In this document: positions 45,701 through 55,520 of the stretch, one piece after another
How positions within the stretch are numbered: the first letter of the stretch is position 1
Layout of the letters: every line of letters starts with the position of its first letter
From: Euleptes europaea
Taxonomy: Eukaryota > Chordata > Lepidosauria > Squamata > Sphaerodactylidae
Direction of reading: 5' to 3'
DNA length: 64,000 nt
Assembly (NCBI RefSeq): GCF_029931775.1
Contig: NC_079324.1
Location: 63,681,268 to 63,745,267, forward strand
Translations under genes and position numbers: made by a program
The notes under the pieces: generated by a model
What the model was told of the DNA's origin: nothing
The model's input: only the letters and a program-made list of their open reading frames with translations
Databases searched by the model: none

Positions 45701-46114
45701 CTTCCCCCAGAATAAGGAGGCGTCTTCTGACCCAGAGGCTCTTTGCTCTGGGGAAAAGCCCCACCCTTGAGGTTGAGCCCTCTAGATCCAGTCTGCTATG
45801 GAAGTGTGAAATGCGGCTCTTTGTCGGCTTCCGCTCGTATGTGTGTAACTCTTGAGTTCCCACTGCAGCACAGTGGTGGTGAGAGAACAGCCGCTTTGGG
45901 GGGCAGAGTCTGTAGTGGTTTGAGCATTCCACTCGCGAACAGTAACCTTCCTTTCTTGGCAGACACGGCCCCTTCGGTGGTGGAGGCTGCTACGCGAGAC
46001 CTCAGCGACTGTGGCTTCGAGTGCTGGGAGACGGACATCGGGGCCCCCGGAATATGTGCACATTCAGCGCAGTCCCTCAAAGCAGAAGTACTGCAGGCTT
46101 TCAGCGGGATGTAG
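33759..46114 (+). CDS. MVK: MVK, mevalonate kinase (10 coding exons)
   Basis: GHMP-family kinase that phosphorylates mevalonate to 5-phosphomevalonate with ATP in the cytosol and peroxisome (sterol and isoprenoid synthesis). Coding exons: 33767-33844 (exon begins at 33759; ATG 33767-33769), 36249-36396, 37584-37731, 39552-39707, 39845-39948, 41500-41545, 42230-42320, 43136-43252, 44760-44913, 45963-46114. They sum to 1194 bp, 397 aa plus stop (human 396), with phase kept throughout and the same coding-exon number as human. Visible motifs: [17 protein letters not shown] (catalytic Lys region), the ATP-binding loop [19 protein letters not shown] in exon 39552-39707, [11 protein letters not shown] holding the catalytic Asp (human Asp204), and the C-terminal glycine loop [10 protein letters not shown] in exon 44760-44913. 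The chosen ATG gives a start ([13 protein letters not shown]) that aligns with human MLSEVLLVSAPGK. The residue equal to human Val377 is Ile. No break was found. Confidence 0.96.
34055..34382 (-). repeat. SINE-C fragment and near-complete copy
   Basis: A 3' fragment at about 34055-34110 is followed by a near-complete minus-strand copy at 34165-34382 (CAGCAGCTCTCCAGGGTCTC, CCAAGCAGAGGCTCTACCAC). Confidence 0.65.
34455..35086 (-). repeat. CR1-like LINE, 3' part with RT C-terminus frame
   Basis: A 156-codon open frame on the minus strand (35085-34615) reads as the end of a CR1-clade ORF2: [43 protein letters not shown], and [20 protein letters not shown]. The 3' tail follows toward 34455. The open frame suggests it is younger than the other LINE pieces. 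5' truncated. In MVK intron between 33844 and 36249. Confidence 0.85.
35360..35535 (+). repeat. LINE 3' end (family E)
   Basis: GAATATGTTGGGTGCTGTGG, GAACAGACTGCTGGACTTGA and a TTTCTTATATTTTTAT end. Confidence 0.65.
35540..36248 (+). other. MVK intron segment without recognised repeat
   Basis: About 700 bp before exon 36249-36396. Nothing recognised apart from the 3' splice site. Confidence 0.4.
36880..37160 (+). repeat. SINE-A
   Basis: Sense copy from about GAGCGGTGGACTCTGATCTG to CAGCATATAAAAACCAATTC; the first part of the head is missing. Confidence 0.75.
37985..38347. repeat. SINE-C pair in opposite directions
   Basis: An old sense copy (about 37985-38140, CAGAAGGTCCCAGGTTCAGC) abuts a better minus-strand copy (38140-38347, CAGAGGCTCTACCACTGAAC). 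Confidence 0.6.
38350..39551 (+). other. MVK intron segment, no recognised feature
   Basis: 1.2 kb before exon 39552-39707. No exon, RNA gene or clear repeat was recognised. Confidence 0.35.
39960..40740. repeat. LINE-derived block, opposite pieces
   Basis: The left part (to about 40370) is AT-rich with antisense LINE-like phrases (GCCATGACTGAGAAGGCCCT). The right part (about 40390-40740) is sense and ends in an RT-tail-like frame (VWDSLPR) followed by AATAAATTCTG. The class is not certain. Confidence 0.4.
40760..41200 (-). repeat. CR1-like LINE 3' end with RT C-terminus remnant
   Basis: The minus strand reads [11 protein letters not shown] with shifts, then the CR1 tail (GGGGGTTGGACTAGATGGCC in reverse). 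More decayed than the copy at 34455-35086: its reading frame is broken several times. Confidence 0.75.
43253..44087 (+). other. AT-rich MVK intron segment
   Basis: AT-rich sequence after exon 43136-43252. No repeat family was recognised and no exon is supported. Confidence 0.35.
44099..44508 (-). mobile_element. L1-like LINE 3' fragment with 11-bp TSD
   Basis: About 410 bp flanked by the perfect direct repeat GGAGTTTTCTT (44088-44098 and 44509-44519). The left end is T-rich, that is, a poly(A) tail on the minus strand. At the other end the minus strand reads [11 protein letters not shown] then stop, like the end of an L1 ORF2, followed by an AT-rich 3' UTR. A target-primed 5'-truncated L1 insertion in MVK intron. 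Confidence 0.75.
45120..45300 (+). repeat. SINE-B
   Basis: Sense copy: GGTGGTATAATGGGTAAGTG head, AGCCAGGTTCGAATCCCCAT B-box, TTGTTGTGAGGATAAAATGG near the end. Confidence 0.7.
45385..45628 (-). repeat. SINE-A
   Basis: Minus-strand copy between the last two MVK exons: GAGGAGTGGGGAATCGAACC and CCGCTCTTAACCCCTACACC in reverse. Confidence 0.75.
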
Positions 46115-46730
46115 AGGTGGCCAGGAAAGAGTACTTGTGCGGATTGCTTCGGGGTCCTAGCTTGGAGTGGATGTCTGATGCCCTCTGGGACTGAGTGCAG
46201 AATGATGGGATCTTTTCGGAGGTTTTCAGCTGGGTTTGTTTGGACTGTGATCCAACTTGAGACTTGGTGCAGTAACCCAAATGGGCCCAGCTGGTGGAAG
46301 CGCCGAGGCTGCCCTCCTGTGCGGCACACCATTTGTGCAGCTTGAAGAGCTGAGGCTGTGGGCTGGCGTCGGGTGAGACCTGCTGCCAGTGACGGCCTCT
46401 TCTGCCGCAAAGTCCTTCTTTTCAGTGCTGTTTATATGTTTCTGACTTCTCAGAGATTTGGCTGCGGTTCCAACTCTCCTTCACCTCTCTGTCGCAAAGA
46501 CCCCCTGTCCTCAGGGTTGCCAGTCTGAACTAACTGAAAGGACCCTGGTGAGGCCAAAAATCCTGCCGCAATGTTGCATGGAAGCGCAGTATGGCAGGTG
46601 ACTCATGCATGTTGGGAGGGGGGAAGGGCGCTTAAACCCTGGGCTGCTATCCTTCCTCCCCCCACCCCCTGCAACGGTCACAGCAAGAACATCATGTCAG
46701 GCACTTCGAAAGCAGTGTGTAAATTTTGAA
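46115..46730 (+). other. MVK: MVK 3' UTR, proximal part
   Basis: The stop is TAG at 46112-46114. Sequence that I do not recognise as repeat continues to about 46.73 kb, where a dispersed repeat begins. No AATAAA was found in this stretch. The first one noticed is at 48058-48063, beyond two repeats, so the true end of the transcript is uncertain. Confidence 0.4.
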
Positions 46731-47030
46731 TGTTGGGCTTCTTGCCCATGAGTGCCATGGTGCCTTCTGATACCCTTTATAGTACCCGCCAGGTGTCTTT
46801 AGGAAGTGGGCAGGGCCAGGTAGGGCATTTGCCCAGCAGGGCTTCTGATTGACTATTGGAGATTTTATAAAACATTGCTTCAGTGGCAGCAGCGACCACA
46901 GCGCAGGGGTCTTCACTGTGTAACTGAAGCTGAACTGTGGCAATAATTTGGTAGCTGGCTTTGCCTCCTGTGGCAGCCATTTGTTTCTGCACCCACCACC
47001 CCATGTCAAAATTCCAAGGGTTCCCACAGG
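46730..47030 (-). repeat. Repeat H, reversed copy
   Basis: Diverged reverse complement of the repeat at 5310-5645 (GTGCCATGGTGCCTTCTGAT, CAGCAGGGCTTCTGATTGAC). It follows the proximal MVK 3' UTR. Confidence 0.45.
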
Positions 47031-47149
47031 TTCAAATTTTGGGGACTGGAGCTCTTGGTGCTTTTTGTTGCTTTAGCCATAGCTGGTAGCTGCTGAACAC
47101 CAGGTGGCAGCAGAGGTCCATCTTTCCAAAAAGGACCTCTTAAAGTGAG

Positions 47150-47455
47150 AGCCAGTGTGGTGTAGTGGTTAAGAGCATTGGTTTGGAGTGGTGGAGTCTG
47201 ATCTGGAGAACTGGGTTTGATTCCCCACTCCTCCACATGAGCGGTGGAGGCTAATCGGGTGAACCGGATTGGTTTCCCCACTCCTCCATGTGAAGCCATC
47301 TGGGTGACCTTGGGCTAGTCACACACTCTCAGCCCCACCTGCCTCACAGGGTGTTTGTTGTGGGGAGGGGAAGGGAATGAGATTGTAAGCCGGTTTGGTT
47401 CTCCTTAAAAGGTAGAGAAAGTCAGCATATAAAACCCAACTCCTCTTCTTAATTC
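47150..47455 (+). repeat. SINE-A, near full length
   Basis: GCCAGTGTGGTGTAGTGGTT to GTCAGCATATAAAACCCAAC. All landmarks present in order. Confidence 0.8.
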
Positions 47456-48743
47456 TTCAGAGGCCGAGAACTTCTCCCCCCTCCCTCAGAGATACTTCCT
47501 TAGCGTTAAAAATGAAGCAAGACCCAGCAGCACGGCCCCTTCCCCCACCATTTTTAAAAATATTTTCGAGTTTTTGCATTTTTGCCTGTGTAGCTCATCA
47601 ATGCAGCTGGCACTCTACAGACTCAAAGCAGCAAGAAAGGTCCCTGCCCCAACGGGTTCACAGGGAAGGAGGAAGAAAGGCTGCGGCAAGGATTGCTAGG
47701 ACACCAGAAAGAGCACAAGATGAACCGGGCCAAACTCCTCAGCGAGCCCAACCTACCTCACAGGGTGGTTGCAGTAAATAAGCTCTATGTGTGTGTATAG
47801 ACATAAATGTATTATGCAGCTAAAATGTGTCAAGCAAAATTTTGAGGGGGGGGGGGGGCATCAACCTTTGAAGAGGTCCCATGTTTTCCAGAGCAGTACT
47901 TTCTTCTGCTGATCCCCGCAGCAGTCAAAGGGGCCAGGTGGTGTTGGGTAGCCCCTGTTGGGTGAGGGAGGGGGCAGAGTCTGGCTTCTGGGTCAGTGGG
48001 GAGCTGCCGCCTGTCTTTTTTCTACAATATTCTTAATATTTCCAAAGTATACATTAAAATAAAGATGAAGTTTTATACTTGCAAAAAAGGGGGGTTTGAC
48101 AGCTATGAACATACTTGAGTTGCATAAACTCACATTTTCTATAGCTTACATAATTTTGCCTTGGGGGGGGGGCAAGTAGTGCTGCACTTGGTCATACACT
48201 TCTTCCCTTCCCCCCCATCAACACCCACTATTTTCTGAGGTGTCAGCTAGGCGTGGCTGTGCACAATCAAGCATCCTGGTCTCAGCCCCCAGGACTTTGG
48301 GGGGGAAAATATGTCTCTGAGCGTGGGGAGGATTTGCACCTGGGGCTGCCCTCCCGGTCTTCACTACTGGAGCATTGTGGTGTGCTCTGGCCAAGACTAG
48401 AGTGCGCACACTTTACACATAATACACCCCATGACTAGGGCTTCATGTGTCGCATGGAATTCTGTCTTCTCCACAGGGCCCCCCTTCCGTGTTTAATCCT
48501 AAATTTTGCAACTTGTGCTGAACCCGGGCAGCTTTGTTTGGGGTTCTCTGGAAGGGCCGCAGAGAACCGGTGGGGCTCGGAAGGAAGGCAGGCCACGTGT
48601 CCTCTTCCCAAGAGAAGATGCTTGCCCGTTGCCCTCACTGCTGGCATCTCCCTTGGCTCGCCTGGTCCCCCTCCAAAGCAGCTGCCCGACTGTTGCTGGG
48701 CCCCTCCACTTCGCCTTTTCAACACTTTCCTCAGCTTTTGCGG
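47456..48743. other. Intergenic stretch downstream of MVK
   Basis: Holds a possible MIR-like piece (about 47580-47700), homopolymer C/G runs and the AATAAA at 48058. No coding exon was recognised. Confidence 0.3.
48058..48063 (+). terminator. AATAAA hexamer, possible distal MVK poly(A) signal
   Basis: A canonical hexamer in an AT-rich stretch about 1.9 kb after the MVK stop. Two dispersed repeats lie between, so it may not belong to MVK. Confidence 0.2.
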
Positions 48744-49020
48744 TTCATAGAATCAGAGAAGGGACCACCAGGGTCATCTAGTCCAACCCCCTGCACAATG
48801 CAGGAAATTCACATCTACCTCCCCACCGCCACCCCCAGTGACCCCCCCCACTCCATGCCCAGAAGATGGCCAAGATGGCCTCCCTTTCATGAACTGCCTA
48901 AGGTCATAGAATCAGTGTGACTGACAGATGGCCATCTACCATCTGCTTAAAAACCTCCAGGGAAGGAGCACATACCACCTCCCGAGGAAGCCTATTCCAT
49001 TGAGGAACCACTCTAACTTT
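48744..49020 (-). repeat. CR1-like LINE 3' end
   Basis: Minus-strand CR1 tail: CATAGAATCAGAGAAGGGAC, GTCATCTAGTCCAACCCCCT, then AAAAACCTCCAGGGAAGGAG. Confidence 0.75.
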
Positions 49021-49046
49021 TTCATTTTTAGGGAGGGGGGGCGATA

Positions 49047-49342
49047 GAAGAAGAAGAGTTGGTTTTTATATGCCAACTTTCTCTACCACTTAAGGGAGAA
49101 TCAAACCAGCTTACAACCACTTTCCCCTCCCCACAACAGACACCCTGTGAGTTGGGTGGGGCTGAGAGAGCTCTAAGAGAGCTATCCTAAGGTCACCCAG
49201 CTGGCTTCAAGTGGAGGAGTGGGGAAACCAACCCTGTTCTCCAGATTAGCATCAGCTGCTCATGTGGAGGAGTGGGGAATCCAACCGGGTTCTCCAGATC
49301 AGAGTCCACCACTCTTAACCGCTATACCACGCTGGCTCTCTG
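49047..49342 (-). repeat. SINE-A, near full length
   Basis: GAAGAAGAAGAGTTGGTTTT to TATACCACGCTGGCTCTC. Complete minus-strand copy. Confidence 0.8.
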
Positions 49343-49994
49343 GAGGTGCTGCTTTCTGCTGAAAGGCTGGTAATTTGGCTAATTTTTCTTATGCTTCATT
49401 TTTCATTGCGCGGCGAAGACTAACGAGCTTCCGCCTGGCCTCCTCATGACTGGAGCAGCCCAGCAAGGTGGGGGAGAGACAGCCAGACTTCAGCGAAGGT
49501 TTGGGGAGGCAAAGAACCGGTGGAGCCTCCAACTGAGCCCTGTGTCAGGTTCGCTTGCAGTAATTTGCAGCAGGTGGCGTGATTTGCGGTGGCAGGAACC
49601 CCAAATAGAGCTCGTAGGTGGCAGAAGCTCCCCCACCCCCTGCCAAGTTCTCGGGCAAGCCTGATTCTCGACCTGGGAATGGAGGAGAGCCTCTCTTGGC
49701 CAAGGAGGGGCCGGAGACCAAGCAGGGTGCCCGTAAATGGCATCAGGAAATGCATTTTCAGCCAAGTAGCTCCAGGTGGGGACCGATTTAAGTGCTCTGT
49801 TTTTCACTGCGGTCTAAAGAAAAATGCATTTCCATCCTGCATCAGCGTAACTTGAACCGAGCATCGTAAAACCCCTTGTGGTTTTAAAAATAAAAATGCT
49901 CCAATATCCTGATTTCTCCACACAAAGAGGTGCATTCCAAGGGAAGGGTGCCACAACGTGAAGTGTCTTTAGCCCGTTATGCAGGTGACAGTGA

Positions 49995-50170
49995 CTCAAA
50001 ATGGGGGGGGGATACCCAATTGCCAAGCCTGCTCGCAGAGTGGAGAAGAGGTGGTCTTTCAGCTCTGTGGGTCCCCGGTCATGAAGGGCTCTGAAGGTGA
50101 GCGTCTGTACCCTGTGTAGATCATGGCAGCCGGTGAAACGGGTGTCCGAGAGAAAAGACATCCTGTCCAT
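49995..50170 (-). repeat. LINE 3' region, class uncertain
   Basis: AAGAGGTGGTCTTTCAGCTC and GGTCATGAAGGGCTCTGAAG resemble the antisense of the LINE-like block near 24.87-25.08 kb. Confidence 0.35.
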
Positions 50171-50509
50171 AGCTCCAGGCCTCTGAATTTGCCATTTGCC
50201 GTCGGCTTGTTCGCATGAGAGAGAATCCCCCAAACTTAAACGTTGTTGGGTTTTTCCCTCCTCAAGCTTAGCAGACTAGTTAAAAGTGAGCTAGAAATTT
50301 GCATGGGGGGGGGCTTTTTTCCAGGTTATTAGCAGGTGAGGGTGGGGAACCCTGGGGGGGGCAGCAGAGTGTATATTATGGACCTGTAATTTAAAATTCA
50401 CCCAGCTGTTTTCCTGGGACTGATTTGTGGGCAGATTCGCTTGAGGGCGGTTGGCATTGAATCCGTGGCTATGGGATAGCTGCAGGTTGGGCCCTCCCAG
50501 TATAAAATT

Positions 50510-50711
50510 GACAAGGCTGTGGCTCAGTGGTAGAGCATCTGCTTGGCATGCAGAAGGTCCCAGGTTCGATCCTCGGCATCTCCGGTTAAAGGGACCAGGC
50601 AAGTAGGTGATATGAAAGACCTCTCTGCCTGAGACCCTGGAGAGCTGCTGCCAGTCTGAGTAGACAATACTGACCTTGATGGACTGAGGGTCTGATTCAT
50701 TATTAGGCAGC

Positions 50712-50748
<37 letters not shown>

Positions 50749-51240
50749 GGAGGGGTGGTGGCTCTGTGGTAGAGCATCTGCTTGGCATGCAGAAGGTCCC
50801 AGATTCAATCCCCGGTATCTCCAGTTAAAGGGACTAGGCAGGTAGGTGATGCAAAAGACCTCTCTGTGCCTGAGACCCTGGAGAGCCATGGAGAGAGGCC
50901 GTGGCTCAGTGATAGAGCATCTGTTTGCAGAAGGTCCCAGGTTCAATCCCCAGCATCTCCAGTTAAAGGGACTAGGCAAGTAGGTGATGTGAAAGACCTC
51001 AGCCTGAGACCCTGGAGAGCCATGGAGAGAGGCTGTGGCGCAGTGATAGAGCATCTGTTTGGTATGCAGAAGGTCCCAGATTCAATCCCCGGTATCTCCA
51101 GTTAAAGGGACTAGGCAGGTAGGTGATGCAAAAGACCTCTCTCTGCCTGAGACCCTGGAGAGCTACTGCCGGTCTGGGTAGACTACTGACTTTGATGGAC
51201 CGAGGGTCTGTTTCAGAATAGGGCAGTTTCATGTGTTCAA
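50510..51240 (+). repeat. Head-to-tail array of four SINE-C units
   Basis: Unit heads start near 50515, 50752, 50895 and 51030. Each has AGAGCATCTG and a GGTTCAATCC/GATTCAATCC-type B-box. The first and last units have the 3' part (GATGGAC...GGGTCTG); units 2 and 3 stop at CCTGGAGAGCCATGGAGAG. A (GT)n run of about 16 repeats lies between units 1 and 2. Confidence 0.8.
50714..50746 (+). repeat. (GT)n microsatellite
   Basis: Uninterrupted GT dinucleotides at the 3' end of the first SINE-C unit. Confidence 0.9.
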
Positions 51241-51399
51241 CCCAGAAGGTCTGGCTTCTTTTGTGGGTGCCGGCCCTGTCAGGTACAATCCTGACTTTGG
51301 TTCCTAAATATCTGTGCCTGTGCTTCCTCCCTGTTTCCCATCGGGTAAATGCATTTCTGTGTGGGTACTTGAAGCTACATATCAGCTGGTCAAATGAAC

Positions 51400-51960
51400 A
51401 AGAGATTGGAGGCCAGCCCGTGAATCTGGGCCACTAATTGTGGTGCTTTCCGGTGGGAAAAGGAACCTTCTGACCCTCGCACGGCCCCGTGCCAGAGGAA
51501 AATGCCCCCCTAGCAGAGCGGGTCCGTGAGCTCTGGCCCTGCGTGGCTGCCTCCCCCAGGCCGAAGATCTGCCAGATGCTCGACGAGGAATGAGTCAATC
51601 CCTCCTCGCTGCCCAGATCTAGGAAAGGTGAATAGATTCTGCCGTGCGTTGCGACTTGCGCCCCAGCGCCGCCGCTTTTGTGCTGTTAACCTTGATAAGA
51701 ACTTTTTAATTCCTCTTTTGCTTTCCTATGGAAATGGCAGGTGCGGGGAGAGATGGGGGGCTGCGATAAGCAGGCGGGGGCGCCGGCTCTTTCCCTGTGA
51801 GGCACAGATGGCATTTTTTTTTTTATAATCAATGTCAGCAGTGGCTTCTTTCTGCTCTGATGAATAGATTCTAAAGAGGCAGTGACATTATTTGAGATAA
51901 GAGAGAAGAGAAAAAGGGTCAGTGATAGAAAATGTCAGAGCGCAAAGATAAAAGGCGGTG
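51400..51960. other. Low-repeat block, candidate conserved non-coding element
   Basis: Free of recognised repeats, with stretches such as CTTTTTAATTCCTCTTTTGC and GACATTATTTGAGATAAGAG (GATA-type motif). It has no sustained coding signal. Judged by texture only. Confidence 0.35.
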
Positions 51961-52296
51961 GGGTGTGGGGGGCTGAGCCCCGCTCTCCGTTGTTTCGGGG
52001 GTGAGGACGGGTGGGAGTGAGACGTGGCGCTCATTGTCTGCTCAGAGGCGCTCCCGCAGACGACTGCCAGGCCCTTGAGAGGGAGAAGAGGCAGTCGAGC
52101 AGCTTGAAATTCGGATGGAGTGGGGGAGCCAGCTTGTGGGAAGAGACCCCCCCGCCCCGGGAATCCCTAGCGCTTCCTTTGGTCTGCTACAGATCTTCCA
52201 TTCAGCCTGCCAAAGGGTTTGCACTGTAGCCTTTCTCCTTCGCGAGGCAATATAGTTTGTACAGTGAGCAACATGCACAGGCTTGGTCTACCAGTA

Positions 52297-52580
52297 GGGC
52301 TGCCAACCTCCAGGTGGGACCTGGAGATCTCCCACTTTTGCAGCTGATCTTCAGACTATAGAGATCAGATCCACTGGAGAAAATGGCTGCTTTGGAGGGT
52401 GGACTCTTTGGCATTGTGCCATGCTGAGGTCCCTCCCCCTTTTAAAAGATACCAGCCCCTGAAAAGCCGTAGCAGACAGGCAGGCCTTGCAGCACCTCCT
52501 AAAGATCTCCAAGGAGGGGGCCCTCCTCACCTTTTCAGGCAGCCCGTTCCACAGAGCTGGAGCCACGACGGAGAAGGCTA
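52297..52580. repeat. MITE-G 5' part joined to LINE fragment
   Basis: 52297-52440 is MITE-G sense (GGGCTGCCAACCTCCAGGTG). 52440-52580 is a LINE piece whose minus strand reads APALWNGLPEKVRRAPSLEI, typical of a RT C-terminus in the L2/CR1 group. Confidence 0.55.
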
Positions 52581-53454
52581 CTCTGCCTGCATGTCGGCCA
52601 CGGGTGAACTATTCTGGCTTCCTCGCCGATTGCCTGTGCCCGTGTCTGTCTCTCCCCCAGCCCCACCCTGCTTCTGGCAGCTCATGGGATTGTCCTCCCA
52701 GGGCGGAGTCTGCTCGTTCAATTCAATGTCAGTCTCATCCTGGTTCATCTTGGCAGATGCGCCAAAGGACCCCCTGCAGGGCACTTGTGCTGGGTTCTGG
52801 ATGTGACAGGGCAATTCACAGGCTGGCAGGCAAGTGGAGGCAAGACAGCCAAGATGCCTCTTTGGCCAGGCAAGAAGGGAGAGGATGGGGGGGGGAATGG
52901 GGATGGGGGGAGAGAAAGAGTGATGCTGGATATGACAGGCAGAAGAGGTATTCCACATTGACACAAAACTTTCTCAAAGTTTAATTAAAAAAACAAAAAC
53001 TAAACGGTGTATTTTTCACTCTTTAAGTAGCTTCCCTGCAGATGAGTGCCGTTACCCCACACTAGTCCAATGTAGGCCCCCTTCACTCCTCTGGGTTCCA
53101 CGTCCTCCGTGTTTTCGATGGCATTGTGTGTGGCCCTGCTCGCAACATTAGTGCACCAGGAATCTGTGGTCCCAGAAATGCAGGTCACCGGGGTGCTTCT
53201 ATTGCACATGCATGAGCTAGTGACCTGATTGACATGTGCTGTTGATTGCATGGATCTTAAATAAAACCACAGTTTCACTTTTCTACCTAGCCAATGTGGC
53301 AAAGTCCTCAGCGGGAAACACGGCCTGGAGGCAATAGCATGAAACCCATGTGATAATTGCCTCTGAGGCTTCACTGTGCTGACAAGCAGCAGAGTGTGTT
53401 TCTGGAATGCAAGTGCTTCCCACGGAAGGATCCCACCATGGCTGCTGTGGCTTT
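52581..53454. other. Intergenic stretch, nothing recognised
   Basis: No exon, RNA gene or named repeat was recognised. There is an A-rich run near 52985-53000. Confidence 0.3.
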
Positions 53455-53668
53455 TAGCAGGGTCGCCAACCTCCAGGTAGTAGCTGGAGATCTCCTGCTA
53501 TTACAACTGATCTCTAGCCAATAGAGATCAGTTCACCTGGAGAAAATGGCCACTGTGGCCATTGGACTCTATGGCATTGAAGTCCCTCCCCTCCCAAATC
53601 CCTCCCTCCTTAGGCTCCGCCCAAAAAACCTCCCGTCAGTGGGGAAGAGGGACCTAGCAGCCCTAGAT
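53455..53668 (+). repeat. MITE-G
   Basis: GGGTCGCCAACCTCCAGGTA at left to GACCTAGCAGCCCT at right. Internal CACCTGGAGAAAATGGCCAC. Confidence 0.65.
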
Positions 53669-53849
53669 GTTAGTTGTGCGCCTGTCTGCCAACCGCAGCT
53701 GGGACCTTTTCCTTTGGCCAAGGTCTTATTTGTGGAGGTGTTTCTGATGTGATAGAGTCCTCATACAGGGACTGTACCACCTCCGTTCAACATGGAGATT
53801 TGCCTTGGCTGAAGATCAAGGAAGTTGCTGTGCTGGAAAATAAGGTACT

Positions 53850-54035
53850 GCTAAAAGCCCAAGGCTTGCCTTGTTGGATTGGACCAAAGTGTGATTCGTG
53901 CAATATTCAGCAGCCACGTAGGGTTCTCTGGGGAGCCTGAAAGCAACAATCACCCCCTTCATTTCTCTCCCACAAAGGTATAGTACTTCTGTATATGGGA
54001 GCTCCATTGAGCCAGCACATCTCAGAGTTGTTGAG
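53850..54035 (+). repeat. Diverged LINE 3' end (L2-like)
   Basis: TTGCCTTGTTGGATTGGACC, later AGGTATAGTACTTCTGTATA. Same group as the block at 4360-4590. Confidence 0.4.
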
Positions 54036-54191
54036 GCCCCAGGTCTAAACCTTTCCCCAGGTCATCTGTGTGAGATGGCAGTTCTCTTCCCATCGGGGTT
54101 GGCTCATGGGCAAGCCCCCCACAACAATTGCTTGAGGCAGCGCTGAGGGACGATGGGGGCTTGAGAAGCTCCCAGGGGGCAAGGGGGTAAT

Positions 54192-54405
54192 GGGCATGAA
54201 CACGCTAAGCCGGCTTCTACCGAATCAGACCCTCGGTCCATCAAATGCAGCATTGTCTATTCAGACTGGCGGCGGCTCTCCAGGGCCTCAGGTGGGAGTC
54301 TTTCCCATCACCTACTGCCTAGTCCTAAGTGGAGATGCTGGGAATTGCACCTGGGACCCTCTGCATGCCAAGCAGATCCTTGACCACTGAGCTACAGCCC
54401 CTGCC
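54192..54405 (-). repeat. SINE-C
   Basis: Minus-strand copy: CAGACCCTCGGTCCATCAAA, then CTGCATGCCAAGCAGATCCT. Confidence 0.7.
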
Positions 54406-54449
54406 TTCCTGGGCCTAGTGCGGACTGGGCCAGTGGAGAGGTGGGCCCA

Positions 54450-54662
54450 TAGGGTTGCCAGGTCTCTCTTTGCCACCAGTGGGAGGTTTTTGGGGCGGAG
54501 CCTGAGTAGGGTGAGGTTTGGAGAGGGGAGGGATTTTCGTGCCATAGAGTCCAATGGCCAAAGTGGCCTTTTTCTCCAGGTGAACTGATCTCTATGCCTG
54601 GAGATCAGTTGTAATAGCAGGAGATCCCCTGCTGCCACCACCTGGAGGCTGACAATCCTATG
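54450..54662 (-). repeat. MITE-G
   Basis: AGGGTTGCCAGGTCTCTCTT at left to CACCTGGAGGCTGACAATCCT-like right end. Reverse of the copy at 53455. Confidence 0.65.
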
Positions 54663-54849
54663 GGCCCAGGAGGGGGCAGGTATACCTCACTTGGGGGGAC
54701 AAAAGACCCAGCGCCCACTCTGCGCCCCTTCTTTGGACCAGCGTGAAATGGGCAGAACCAGCCTCACGCAGCAGGAGAAATTGGGGTCGCGCCTGCCTGC
54801 TCTGTGCTCATTGACGGGTTTGAGGAGTGAGGTTTTTTCCCCCTTCTCT

Positions 54850-55520
54850 CCCGGCGCACGGAAGGTTTGAAAGTTAAGTATTACTGCCGGCTTTTGTTGT
54901 TGCCTAACTGCGACAGACGAATTGAGAACTAGTTGTCAAAATGTCACTGCACAACAAATCAACATTCGAAATGAGTCTCGGTGCAGTGTGGTGTATAATT
55001 AAAAAAAATCCTTTTTAGAAATTTCAGCTAGCATTGGCTCAGCTTTATATTTGTCTGTGTGATTAATAAAGGCAGCTAATTTTCAGACTTTAAAAACAGC
55101 TAGAAAATAGCTCCTAATTACAGATTAGGCTGCAAACGGCCCCCGCAGTGCTCGGCTGGTATTGGAGGGCCAGAAATTTTGGCAGGGGTTTAATTACATT
55201 CTGAGCTTCATCTAATTTTAGTTAAATGTAATGTAATCAGCGGCAGATGTCTTGAAATAAAATATGAATTATGAATATGATGAAATTTCTTTAAATAATT
55301 CTTTAAAAAATAATTTGGTTCCACGAAGTAGCACGGGGAGGCTCCTTCAAAACAGGTATGAGGCTCGTATTGGTCGAGGCGAAGTGAAACGTTCAGGAGA
55401 GAAAGAAAGCAAAAATGATGAATTGTGGAATTTCTCTAAATGGTGGCCAATTCAGCAATGTTTAACATACAGCGCTGGCCAGACGGAGTGGCATTTCCAG
55501 GTGATGAGATCGAGTGGCGC
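54850..55520. other. AT-rich low-repeat block, strong candidate conserved non-coding element
   Basis: Over 600 bp without recognised repeats, rich in homeodomain-type sites (GATTAATAAAGGCAGCTAAT, CTCCTAATTACAGATTAG, TTTTAGTTAAATGTAATG). No coding frame is convincing. Such texture is typical of developmental enhancers near vertebrate regulators; conservation itself could not be tested. Confidence 0.45.

Noticed and set aside
50515-50590. tRNA genes suggested by A- and B-box-like sequence
   Set aside because: These are SINE-C heads; the same sequence recurs with a SINE body and no tRNA cloverleaf 3' half.
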